Positions 23,768 to 31,611 of a stretch of DNA of 34,314 nt are shown piece by piece. Below the pieces are notes generated by a model, which searched no databases, had not been told where the DNA came from, and saw nothing but the letters and a program-made list of their open reading frames with translations. Source of the DNA: an uncultured Flavobacteriaceae bacterium (GTDB lineage Bacteria > Bacteroidota > Bacteroidia > Flavobacteriales > Flavobacteriaceae); assembly GCA_913062575.1 (NCBI GenBank), contig CAJXVT010000026.1, positions 1-34,314 of the forward strand, read 5' to 3'. Position 1 is the first letter of the stretch. The number at the start of each line of letters is the position of its first letter. A program made the translations under genes and the position numbers.

Positions 23768-25186
23768 TTATTTTTTTAAGCCTAAAGCGTTTCCTTTTTC
23801 AAGCATAAACTGAAATGAAGCTTCATATTCATTTGGAATTACTCCATCTAAAATAGCATTTTTAATAGCTTCTTTTAATTGGCCAATTTCTCTACAAGGT
23901 TCTAAATTAAAAGTCTTCATAATCAATTCACCTGAAATTGGTGGCTGAAAATTTCGAACATGATCTCGCTCTTCAACTTCTTTTATTTTTCTACGCACCA
24001 AATCAAAATTCTTATGATACCGTTTAAACTTCGTTGGGTTTTTGGTTGTGATATCTGCTTCGCACAAGATCATTAACGAATCTATATCATTACCCGTATC
24101 AAAAACCAATCTTCGCACAGCAGAATCTGTAACATTACTTGCCAATACAATTGGGCGAGAACTTAAGAGCACCATTTTTTGCACAAATTTCATTTTGTTA
24201 TTTAATGGTAATCGTAAACGTTTAAATAGTTTATAGACCATTTTTGACCCAACAAACTCATGCCCATGAAAGGTCCATCCAATTTTTTTATGAAATTTTT
24301 TGGTTGGCGCTTTTCCTATATCATGTAATAAAGCTGCCCATCGCAACCAAAGATCATTTGTGTTTTCAGAAATATTATCTACGACCTCTAAAGTATGATA
24401 AAAATTATCTTTATGTTTTTGTCCTTCTACTTCTTCTACTCCTTTTAACGCCAACAATTCAGGTAAAATCATTGGTAATAAATTGGTAGACTCTAACAGT
24501 AAAAACCCAACTGAAGGTTTTGTTGATCCCATAATTTTATTGAGCTCATCAACTACACGTTCTTTCGTAATAATTTTTAATCTATCTGCATTTTCAGAAA
24601 TGGCAGCTAAAGATTCTTGCTCTATTGTAAAATTCAACTGACTCGCAAAACGAATGGCACGCATCATTCTCAACGGATCATCAGAATAGGTAATATTGGG
24701 TTCTAAAGGAGTTCTAATGATTTTAGAATTCAAATCATCTACTCCATGAAAAGGATCTAATAACAACCCGAAATCTTCTTTATTTAAACTCAGTGCCATC
24801 GCATTGATTGTAAAATCTCTTCTGTCTTGATCGTCTTGCAACGTTCCTACAGAAACTTCTGGGTTTCTACTTTCTTCGGAATATGACTCTTTTCTAGCAC
24901 CAACAAACTCAATTTCTACATCTTTATAACGTAACATTGCTGTTCCGTAAGTTTTAAAAACTTGCACTTTTGGTTTTGTCGGCAACAATTCTGCTACTCT
25001 ATTTGCCAATTCAATTCCGCTTCCTACAGCTACAACATCTACATCTTTTGCGTTTCCTCTTTCTAATAAAAAATCACGCACAAAGCCTCCAATCACATAG
25101 CTCTTAATACCTAAATCTTGTGAAGCTTTTGAAATATAGTTGAATATTGAAGCTGAAATTGCTTCGGTGTATAATTGTTGTTGCAT
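23768..25186 (-). CDS. cca: CCA tRNA nucleotidyltransferase with HD domain
   Basis: Adds or repairs the 3' CCA of tRNAs; 472 residues. The polymerase-beta-type head has G-G-F-V-R-D (33-38) and the metal pair in D-V-D (48-50). D-R-R-D-F-T-I-N-A-M-A (121-131) and D-D-P-L-R-M-M-R (169-176) are further class II signatures. An HD hydrolase domain follows (H-D at 288-289, A-L-L-H-D-I-G-K). It is probably the single CCA-adding enzyme of the cell. Four bases upstream lies the displaced 3' end of sua5, which carries a consensus promoter for this gene. I infer an ancestral sua5-cca pair. Confidence 0.96.
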   Translation of the reverse strand: MQQQLYTEAISASIFNYISKASQDLGIKSYVIGGFVRDFLLERGNAKDVDVVAVGSGIELANRVAELLPTKPKVQVFKTYGTAMLRYKDVEIEFVGARKESYSEESRNPEVSVGTLQDDQDRRDFTINAMALSLNKEDFGLLLDPFHGVDDLNSKIIRTPLEPNITYSDDPLRMMRAIRFASQLNFTIEQESLAAISENADRLKIITKERVVDELNKIMGSTKPSVGFLLLESTNLLPMILPELLALKGVEEVEGQKHKDNFYHTLEVVDNISENTNDLWLRWAALLHDIGKAPTKKFHKKIGWTFHGHEFVGSKMVYKLFKRLRLPLNNKMKFVQKMVLLSSRPIVLASNVTDSAVRRLVFDTGNDIDSLMILCEADITTKNPTKFKRYHKNFDLVRRKIKEVEERDHVRNFQPPISGELIMKTFNLEPCREIGQLKEAIKNAILDGVIPNEYEASFQFMLEKGNALGLKK

Positions 25187-25190
25187 AGAA

Positions 25191-25331
25191 TTATTCTCTA
25201 ATAACTTCTACTTTATTATCATCTGTAATTCTAAGAATTCTTGATGAAGCAGTTGCTACTTTTTCTTGCTGCAAATTTACTATATAATCTACGCTATCCA
25301 AAATTGTAGTCCTTATTTCTGAAAATGATTT
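25191..25331 (-). pseudogene. Displaced 3' fragment of tsaC/sua5 (46 codons plus stop)
   Basis: 141 nt matching the end of the intact gene at 27595-27735 with 8 mismatches and no gap. The frame and TAA stop are kept: K-S-F-S-E-I-R-T-T-I-L-D through V-E-V-I-R-E. Compared with the full gene there are three amino-acid changes (H to R, E to K, I to V). Upstream the frame meets a TGA with no start codon, so no protein is expected. It directly precedes cca. I read it as the original sua5 end left behind when the sugar cassette was inserted; see the findings. Confidence 0.92.
25272..25301 (-). promoter_or_regulatory. Promoter inside the sua5 fragment, facing cca
   Basis: On the minus strand TTG (25301-25299), 19 nt, then TAAATTTG (25279-25272). 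The -7 box is a perfect consensus and the spacing is in the usual 19-21 range. It lies about 85 nt upstream of the cca start. The same elements are present in the intact sua5 at 27676-27705. Confidence 0.65.
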
Positions 25332-25420
25332 TAATAACTGTATATTCGAAAAATAAAAAAAGATTCATCTCTCTTAAAAAATTGTTCTTGTTTCTAATCA
25401 TTTTTTTAAATATTCTATAA

Positions 25421-25804
25421 ATGAAAAAATTAATAATGGATTTAGATGACACTATTTCTACAACTATCAATGGTGACTATGCTAATTCCAAGCCAATTCA
25501 AGCTGTTATTGAAAAATTACGTGAGTATCAAGATTTAGGGTTTCAAATAGTAATCAACACTGCTAGAAATATGAGGACCCATAAAAATAATGTTGGGAAA
25601 ATAAACATACATACTTTACCAAACATTATTACCTGGTTAGATAATCATAAAGTTCCCTATGACGAAATTATTGTAGGAAAACCTTGGTGTGGTTTTGATG
25701 GGTTTTATGTCGATGATAAAGCAATTAGGCCTAGTGAATTCATTAGCAAGAGTTATGATGAAATCCTTGAATTGATTAACAAAGAAAAATATCTTACTAA
25801 ATAA
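25421..25804 (+). CDS. HAD-family phosphatase, EcbF/BcbF capsule-biosynthesis type
   Basis: A 127-residue minimal HAD phosphatase. It has D-L-D-D-T (7-11; nucleophile Asp7, acid Asp9), Thr47 in N-T-A-R-N (motif II), Lys87 in V-G-K-P-W (motif III) and the acidic pair 98-99 in F-Y-V-D-D-K (motif IV). The size and motif spacing fit the capsule-biosynthesis phosphatases EcbF/BcbF, which occur with sugar nucleotidyltransferases. It lies 75 nt before such a gene, inside the cassette between the two sua5 ends. It probably dephosphorylates a sugar phosphate made in the same short pathway; the substrate is unknown. Confidence 0.85.
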   Translation: MKKLIMDLDDTISTTINGDYANSKPIQAVIEKLREYQDLGFQIVINTARNMRTHKNNVGKINIHTLPNIITWLDNHKVPYDEIIVGKPWCGFDGFYVDDKAIRPSEFISKSYDEILELINKEKYLTK

Positions 25805-25879
25805 CACAAAGGTGTACAAATAAACCGTTTAAACTTGATTAAACAAAATAGTTCTTTTGCTTTTTATACCTAAAACATT

Positions 25880-26626
25880 ATGATAATATTTCCAATGGCT
25901 GGTTTGAGCAGTCGTTTTTCAAAGGCTGGTTATCTTAAACCTAAATACATGTTGGAAGCTCACGGAAAGACTATTTTTGAATGGGCTGTTTCTAGTTTTC
26001 AGTATTATTTTAAAACAGAAACGTTTCTCTTTATTGCTATGGATACTGATGAAGTCAAAGATTTCATTGAAAACAAAACAACGGAATTGGGAATTGTAAA
26101 TTATAAAATCGCCCTGTTAAATGCGCCAACCAAAGGTCAAGCAGAAACTGTTTACCAAGGCTTAACCCAACTTTCAAATGTTTCTTTAGAAAAGGAGCAT
26201 CTCTTCATTTTTAACATTGACACCATTCTATTAAACTATAAATTTCCTGATTTTCTGAATGAAGCATTAGGCTATTTAGATGTTTTTATAGGAGAGGGAG
26301 AAAATTGGTCGTACGCAAAACCTAAAAAAAACTCTAAACATATAGTTGAAAAAACAGCCGAAAAAAATCAAATATCAAATTTATGTAGCAATGGATTGTA
26401 TTATTTCAAATCATTCGAAATCTATGAAAATGCTTTTCTTGAAATGACTCGCAATAACCTAACAAGTAAAGGTGAGTTTTACATTGCTCCAATGTATAAT
26501 CTCCTTACCAAAACGAATAAAATATTTTACAATATTACTTCATCAGATTTTATTGTTTTTTGTGGTATTCCAGAAGAATATGATGCTTTTAAAAAATCGA
26601 GTATTCCTCTTTTACACTCTTTATGA
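25880..26626 (+). CDS. Sugar-phosphate nucleotidyltransferase-like protein (capsule type)
   Basis: A 248-residue NTP-transferase-fold protein. It has a nucleotide-binding opening I-I-F-P-M-A-G-L-S-S-R-F (2-13) with K-P-K-Y-M-L (20-25), a central F-N-I-D-T (metal aspartate) in place of the usual D-x-D segment, and a late S-K-G-E-F-Y-I-A-P-M-Y-N typical of this group. It would activate a sugar or polyol phosphate to a nucleotide form, with the preceding HAD phosphatase in the same pathway. Its last 38 nt overlap the convergent glycosyltransferase-like gene. Confidence 0.82.
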   Translation: MIIFPMAGLSSRFSKAGYLKPKYMLEAHGKTIFEWAVSSFQYYFKTETFLFIAMDTDEVKDFIENKTTELGIVNYKIALLNAPTKGQAETVYQGLTQLSNVSLEKEHLFIFNIDTILLNYKFPDFLNEALGYLDVFIGEGENWSYAKPKKNSKHIVEKTAEKNQISNLCSNGLYYFKSFEIYENAFLEMTRNNLTSKGEFYIAPMYNLLTKTNKIFYNITSSDFIVFCGIPEEYDAFKKSSIPLLHSL

Positions 26627-27524
26627 TTTTTAATCTATTAACATCCGTAGGGTCAGTAGACACCCATTTGTAAAAAAAAGTTTCCGGTATTTTCCCCATC
26701 CTTTCTTTTATTTCTAAATAAGTAGGATGACCTTTCATTTTAAAATTAAAAAAACACAACTGATTCAAATGAACACTATATAAACCTGTGTGCACCAGTT
26801 TTTTCACAACACTTGCAAAAACTACTTCTTCAGCAATATGAGGATATATAATATGGTTTTTAAAGATCCTATTTATTTTTATTTTTAACTCAAAATATTT
26901 TGGCTTTGATAAACTTTTAAACACACTTTTATTACACATAGCAGCAAAATGCTGTAAAACTTCTTTTTTAAAACAAAGTCCTTCATGATAACATTCATAC
27001 ATGTAACCATTTACAATATATGGTTTTAAAATATGTCTTGCATAAATTGATTTTCTAAACCAACGACTGGCAGTAAATCTAGTTTTACTTTTACCCGTTG
27101 TAATTTTGTTGTAAAACCTTGTTATTAACCAAGGATTTCTATTTGTTTTTCTTAAATATTGGCAATAAATATCTTTAGGGTTGTTTTCTATAAATGAAGT
27201 TATCCCAGGTTTTATCATTAAACAATTAAAGGGCAAAACTAAATAATAATCAAAGACTAAATTCTCATATGCATACTTCATATTAGACAATAATGCCTGC
27301 GTAATATATCCCCATTTGGTAGGGATTTGATTCGGGTTAAAAAACAACCAGCTTTCACTTTCTGGAATTTCTATTAAAACCTTGTCTATGAAATTTTGAT
27401 AATCTTCATCAATATTAACATGAATCAAAACTTTTGATTTAGGCTCAAGACTTTTTATGTTTTTTATCAACTGTATTGTTGTTTCAACAGGAGAAATCAC
27501 CAAAATACTCATTAACAAATCCAT
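26589..27524 (-). CDS. Putative glycosyltransferase of the sugar cassette
   Basis: A 311-residue soluble protein with a GT-A-like start (M-S-I-L-V-I-S-P, alternative start at residue 5) and Y-Y-L-V-L-P-F-N-C-L-M-I-K-P-G near 92-106, where a D-x-D motif would be expected but is not present. It has many aromatic and basic residues and a closing K-W-V-S-T-D-P-T-D-V-N-R segment. It may be a diverged GT14- or GT2-like enzyme; I cannot name the family with confidence. It is read toward cca, and the sua5-internal promoter (27676-27705) lies about 150 nt upstream. Context within the cassette supports a transferase role. Confidence 0.6.
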   Translation of the reverse strand: MDLLMSILVISPVETTIQLIKNIKSLEPKSKVLIHVNIDEDYQNFIDKVLIEIPESESWLFFNPNQIPTKWGYITQALLSNMKYAYENLVFDYYLVLPFNCLMIKPGITSFIENNPKDIYCQYLRKTNRNPWLITRFYNKITTGKSKTRFTASRWFRKSIYARHILKPYIVNGYMYECYHEGLCFKKEVLQHFAAMCNKSVFKSLSKPKYFELKIKINRIFKNHIIYPHIAEEVVFASVVKKLVHTGLYSVHLNQLCFFNFKMKGHPTYLEIKERMGKIPETFFYKWVSTDPTDVNRLKIIKSVKEEYSIF

Positions 27525-27594
27525 CTTAATTCATTTTAATATAATTAAATCACTTCTCTATAAGACAAATCAAGGCAAGAAAAATCTTCTTAAA

Positions 27595-28158
27595 TTATTC
27601 TCTAATAATTTCGACTTCATTATCATCTGTAATTCTAAGAATTCTTGATGAAGCAGTTGCTACTTTTTCTTGCTGCAAATTTACTATATAATCAACACTA
27701 TCCAAAATTGTAGTGTGTATTTCTGAAAATGATTTAGGTGTAGGTTCTCCGCTGACATTTGCTGATGTAGAAACAATTGGTTTTCCGAAGTTCTGAATGA
27801 GCTTTTTACAAAAACTGTTTTGAGTAACTCTAATCGCAATAGTGTTATCTGAAGCAATACAATTAGCAGCAATTCCCATTGGGTTTTTATATATAATCGT
27901 AGTTGGTCTAATTGCTTTTTCTAGCTCTTCTTTAGCTTTACTCGGAATTGATTCTACGTATTTAGAAAGCATTTCAATAGAACTCACTAAAATGATTAAA
28001 CTTTTACTCTCAACTCTCTTTTTGATATTAAAAACTTCGGAAACTGCTTTTGAATTTGTAGCATCACAACCAATTCCCCAAACAGTATCTGTTGGATAAA
28101 GAATTACTTTTTCATTTAGTAATAAATTCGAAATTATATGTATTTCTTCAGGTTTCAA
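27595..28158 (-). CDS. tsaC: L-threonylcarbamoyladenylate synthase (TsaC/Sua5/YrdC family)
   Basis: Makes threonylcarbamoyl-AMP for the t6A modification of ANN-decoding tRNAs; 187 residues, the TsaC-like single-domain form without the Sua5 extension. Motifs are Y-P-T-D-T-V-W-G-I-G (21-30), the K-R/S-K-S-L region near 47-53 and S-T-S-A-N-V-S-G (131-138 or close). The last 46 codons and stop are duplicated in front of cca, so this C-terminus may have come with the inserted cassette. It is the last gene of the dapD, GT2 fusion, methyltransferase, tsaC transcript (11-nt gap). Confidence 0.94.
   Translation of the reverse strand: MKPEEIHIISNLLLNEKVILYPTDTVWGIGCDATNSKAVSEVFNIKKRVESKSLIILVSSIEMLSKYVESIPSKAKEELEKAIRPTTIIYKNPMGIAANCIASDNTIAIRVTQNSFCKKLIQNFGKPIVSTSANVSGEPTPKSFSEIHTTILDSVDYIVNLQQEKVATASSRILRITDDNEVEIIRE
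27676..27705 (-). promoter_or_regulatory. Promoter-like site inside tsaC, facing the cassette glycosyltransferase
   Basis: On the minus strand TTG-N19-TAAATTTG, the same site as in the displaced copy at 25272-25301. Here it would drive the minus-strand gene starting at 27524. Confidence 0.5.
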
Positions 28159-28169
28159 AAGCGCTAATA

Positions 28170-28832
28170 TTATGAATTTTTATTCGTTTTTTTCTTAGCA
28201 ACCGTAGCGTGTTGCATAAAGAACATATCTAGTTGGGTTCCTAAAAATAAAATATTAAACAAAATTGCAAATGGGAAATATAAAAATGATTTTGTTGTGT
28301 TTATCCCTTTTATAGATTCTATTGTATACCCACAATCATTGAACATTCTCTTGATACTTTTTTTTGTAAAAAATCGATAGTGCGTTCTATCTAAAATTAG
28401 ATCATCTGTGTATTTCCAATCTCTTTTAAAAATCATTTTAAAGATGTTTTTAGAATACCTAACATTTGGTATTGAAGTAACCAAAACCCCATCTTGCTTA
28501 AGTTTAACCTTTAAGTTTTCAATATCATCCCAAGGCTCTAATAAATGCTCAAGAACATCATTCATAACAATGACATCAAAATAGTTGTTAGGTAACTCGT
28601 TTAGCTTTTCATCTAAAGTACCAACAACAACTTTATATAGTTTATTTTGAGCTTCTTTAGCAGATTCCTCAAATGGTTCAACACCCCATGTCTCTGTTCC
28701 TTCTTTAACCAATTGAGCTGAAAAATTACCAGCTCCACAACCAATTTCTAAAATAGTTTTAGCAGAACTTGGTATAAATTGCAACATTTCGGGTCTTATG
28801 TTTTTATAATATCCAGAGTTCTTAACTTCCAT
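28170..28832 (-). CDS. Class I SAM-dependent methyltransferase
   Basis: A 220-residue methyltransferase of the UbiG/Methyltransf_11-like type. Motif I is L-E-I-G-C-G-A-G-N (28-36). The acidic residue of motif II lies in W-G-V-E-P, with V-M-N-D-V-L-E-H-L (motif IV) near 89-97. The C-terminus carries a hydrophobic stretch (F-L-Y-F-P-F-A-I-L-F-N-I-L-F-L) that may contact the membrane. It lies 17 nt after the double-GT2 gene and 11 nt before tsaC. Context suggests O-methylation of a sugar or glycolipid; this is inference. Confidence 0.88.
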   Translation of the reverse strand: MEVKNSGYYKNIRPEMLQFIPSSAKTILEIGCGAGNFSAQLVKEGTETWGVEPFEESAKEAQNKLYKVVVGTLDEKLNELPNNYFDVIVMNDVLEHLLEPWDDIENLKVKLKQDGVLVTSIPNVRYSKNIFKMIFKRDWKYTDDLILDRTHYRFFTKKSIKRMFNDCGYTIESIKGINTTKSFLYFPFAILFNILFLGTQLDMFFMQHATVAKKKTNKNS

Positions 28833-28849
28833 AAAATTAGGTTTTAGAG

Positions 28850-30604
28850 TTATTTTTTAAAAGGCAAATTCATCGATCTTTTACTTAACCAACTTCCTTT
28901 TCTTAATGATTGAAAATAATAGTTGACTAATTCATTGAATAAATATAAGCTTAATTTTAGTTTCGGAATAAAAAAGAAGCATATTCCGATTACTGCTAAA
29001 ATTGTTTTAAAAATTACATTATTTAAAACCGCCAACAACAATAACAAAAATTGTTTAACCCCTTTAAAGTGATTTTTAATATATACATGTTTAGAAATTA
29101 TTACTTCTGTTTTTGTAATTCTTGCTGTTTTAATATTTATTCTTGAAGCTCCTCCGTGATTGTGAATAATATTTACATTTTTAAGCAAGGCTACTTCTCC
29201 TCCATTATCTCTTACTTTTTTACTAATATCTACATCTTCAAAATACATCCAATAATCTTCGTTCCATCCATTTACTTTTTGAAACCATTCTCGACTCATA
29301 AAGACAACAGAACCAGAAACCCAATTTGGAAAAAGAATAGTATCGGTTTCTTTAGTCGCTTTTCTAAACTTTCTATAAATGGCTCTAGTCAATCCAAATA
29401 AAGTAAAGGTGTTTGGAAAAATTCTATCAGAATCCTCAAAAGAACCATTATTATTCAATTGATTACAAGAAACAATTCCGTAATTAGAATTTTTTTGCAA
29501 ACATTTCAACATGGAATCAATTGCGGTTTCTGTTGCAATTGTATCGGGGTTTAAAAACAACAAATGAGAACCTTCAGAATGTATTGCACCTGTATTACAA
29601 CCATTAGCAAAACCGTTGTTCCCTGAATTTTCTATAAATATAAATTGAGTGTATTTTTCTGAAAACTCTTTTAATTTACCATCATCAGATTTATTGTCTA
29701 CAATAATAACTTCTAATGTAAAATTCTCTTCAGTGACCTGCATTAACGCATCCAAACAGTCTTTTAAATGTTTCCAACTTTTATAATTAACAATGATTAT
29801 GGATACATCCTTTTTATTAATCTCAATATTAAATTTCGCTATTGGATTTGAGTGCTTTTTAGGGATGTATTTTAATTTTAAAACCTCAACATACCTTCTC
29901 CAAACTCCAAAAGCATGCACCCAAGAAATTATAAATCCTTGAATTCCATCTAAAAAACCAAATTTTATAAAAAACTGTATAAAAAACCTCACTATCGGCT
30001 TTATAAATAAGTGATATGGAGTTATAAACTGTCCTTTCACAAGTAGTTCTTCTGCTTGCAATCGTGCATAACCTCTAAGCTTCTCCTTATACTGATTGTA
30101 TCCTTTATAGGAGTAATGATCTATTTTTTTTGACAAAAATCCAATCTCTCCTTCAGTAGAAATTTCTTCGTGAACTTTTCCTTTATACTTGCAATTCCCT
30201 CTACGAAACAGTCTAATTACTTTGTCTCGTTGCCAACCACTAAACGTTAGTTTTTTACTTTTAAAAAAGAAATTTCTATAAATATAAAAAGCAGAATATT
30301 TAGATGTAGAATTAACACTTCTTAAAACCTCTTCTTGTAGACCTTGATTGATCGTTTCGTCTGCATCTAATAAAAAAATCCAATCATTAGAAGCTTTCCG
30401 AATAGCAAAGTTCTTCTGATTGGAAAAATTATCAAAGTTTCGTTGCAATAAAATTGCATCTGTGTTTTTTACAATTTCTAGTGTATTGTCTGTACTGAAA
30501 GAGTCAATTACAATAATTTCATCTGCAAAACTTACTGAATCTAATGCGCTTTGAATATTAGATTCTTCGTTAAAAGTTGGAATTATTGCTGTAATTTTTG
30601 TCAT
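28850..30604 (-). CDS. Double-domain GT2 glycosyltransferase fusion
   Basis: A 584-residue protein with two GT-A domains. The first (1-245) resembles WaaE/KdtX: I-T-A-I-I-P-T-F-N-E-E (4-14), D-S-F-S-T-D-N-T (34-41), D-A-D-E (80-83) and W-Q-R-D-K-V-I-R-L-F (124-133). The second (about 265-500) resembles WbbL-type rhamnosyltransferases: S-I-I-I-V-N-Y-K-S-W (268-277), I-V-D-N-K-S-D (301-307), N-P-D-T (352-355) and a late Y-F-E-D-V-D-I-S. A hydrophobic helix lies near 515-545. Such activities are usually separate genes, so one chain may add two successive sugars. It overlaps nothing and starts 5 nt after dapD. Confidence 0.9.
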   Translation of the reverse strand: MTKITAIIPTFNEESNIQSALDSVSFADEIIVIDSFSTDNTLEIVKNTDAILLQRNFDNFSNQKNFAIRKASNDWIFLLDADETINQGLQEEVLRSVNSTSKYSAFYIYRNFFFKSKKLTFSGWQRDKVIRLFRRGNCKYKGKVHEEISTEGEIGFLSKKIDHYSYKGYNQYKEKLRGYARLQAEELLVKGQFITPYHLFIKPIVRFFIQFFIKFGFLDGIQGFIISWVHAFGVWRRYVEVLKLKYIPKKHSNPIAKFNIEINKKDVSIIIVNYKSWKHLKDCLDALMQVTEENFTLEVIIVDNKSDDGKLKEFSEKYTQFIFIENSGNNGFANGCNTGAIHSEGSHLLFLNPDTIATETAIDSMLKCLQKNSNYGIVSCNQLNNNGSFEDSDRIFPNTFTLFGLTRAIYRKFRKATKETDTILFPNWVSGSVVFMSREWFQKVNGWNEDYWMYFEDVDISKKVRDNGGEVALLKNVNIIHNHGGASRINIKTARITKTEVIISKHVYIKNHFKGVKQFLLLLLAVLNNVIFKTILAVIGICFFFIPKLKLSLYLFNELVNYYFQSLRKGSWLSKRSMNLPFKK

Positions 30605-30609
30605 AAATT

Positions 30610-31425
30610 CTAAACAGCTACATCATATTCACGTAATGCATCATTTAATGATGTTTTCTTGTCTGTACTTTCTTTACGCTTACCAATAATTAATGCACAC
30701 GGAACATTGTATTCTCCTGCTGCAAATTTCTTTGTATAGCTTCCTGGAATTACTACAGAACGTGCAGGAACTCTTCCTTTCATTTCTATAGGCTTATCTC
30801 CAGTAACATCAATAATTTTTGTAGATGCTGTTAATACTACATTAGCTCCTAGTACTGCTTCAGCCTCAACTCTAACTCCTTCTACAACGATACAACGAGA
30901 ACCAATAAATGCGCCATCTTCTATAATTACGGGTGCAGCTTGTAATGGCTCTAATACACCACCAATTCCAACACCTCCTGATAAGTGCACATTTTTACCT
31001 ATTTGTGCGCAGCTTCCAACAGTTGCCCAAGTATCTATCATTGTCCCTTCATCTACATAAGCACCAATATTTACATAACTTGGCATTAAAATAGTTCCGG
31101 CTGCAATATAAGCTCCATGTCTTGCAACTGCATTTGGCACAACTCTAATACCTTTTTCAGCATAGTTTCTTTTCAACGGAATTTTATCATGATATTCAAA
31201 AATACCTGCTTCTAATGTTTCCATTTTTTGGATTGGAAAATACAAAACAACTCCTTTTTTTACCCATTCATTTACTTGCCATCCGTTAGCAGTTGGTTCT
31301 GCAACTCTTAAAGTTCCTGCATCTAATAAATCAACAACTTTTCTAATAGCATTTATTGTATTTTCTTCTTTTAATAACTCACGGTTATTCCAAGCTTTCT
31401 CTATGATTTCTCTTAAATTCTCCAT
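30610..31425 (-). CDS. dapD: Tetrahydrodipicolinate N-succinyltransferase
   Basis: Transfers succinyl from succinyl-CoA to tetrahydrodipicolinate in lysine and diaminopimelate synthesis; 271 residues, normal length. A helical N-terminal domain (1-105) contains W-N-N-R-E-L-L. A left-handed beta-helix of hexapeptide repeats follows (about 106-235, with V-N-I-G-A-Y-V-D-E-G-T-M-I-D, G-S-C-A-Q-I-G-K-N-V-H and G-G-V-G-I-G-G-V-L-E-P). It heads the minus-strand transcript with the glycosyltransferase, methyltransferase and tsaC genes. A perfect -7 box lies 20-27 nt upstream. Confidence 0.97.
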   Translation of the reverse strand: MENLREIIEKAWNNRELLKEENTINAIRKVVDLLDAGTLRVAEPTANGWQVNEWVKKGVVLYFPIQKMETLEAGIFEYHDKIPLKRNYAEKGIRVVPNAVARHGAYIAAGTILMPSYVNIGAYVDEGTMIDTWATVGSCAQIGKNVHLSGGVGIGGVLEPLQAAPVIIEDGAFIGSRCIVVEGVRVEAEAVLGANVVLTASTKIIDVTGDKPIEMKGRVPARSVVIPGSYTKKFAAGEYNVPCALIIGKRKESTDKKTSLNDALREYDVAV

Positions 31426-31444
31426 CTGGTTAAATATATTTTTG

Positions 31445-31452
31445 CAAATATA
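31445..31452 (-). promoter_or_regulatory. dapD -7 promoter box
   Basis: On the minus strand TATATTTG matches TAnnTTTG exactly; no TTG is found at the -33 spacing. The start of transcription would fall close to the ATG, giving a very short leader. Confidence 0.55.
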
Positions 31453-31588
31453 AATCTATCGTTAAAATTCTAAGCGAAGATACATTTTTTAAACAGATAT
31501 TTCTGTCATGTTTAAATTTCACTTTGCAACTTAACAGCCTAGAAACTGACTCAGGTTCACAAAATAAAACAATACTTTTATTAATAGT

Positions 31589-31611
31589 ATGGTTAATTAA
31601 GGTTTAACCAT
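31589..31611. promoter_or_regulatory. Inverted repeat abutting the ruvX -7 box (candidate operator)
   Basis: ATGGTTAA (31589-31596), 7 nt, TTAACCAT (31604-31611): perfect 8-bp arms. It fills the space between -33 and -7, where a bound protein would block the polymerase. There is no T-run, so it is not a terminator. Confidence 0.45.

Noticed and set aside
27684..27872. 62-codon minus-strand frame inside tsaC
   Set aside because: It is an alternative frame within the conserved tsaC coding region, with no start signal or family match.
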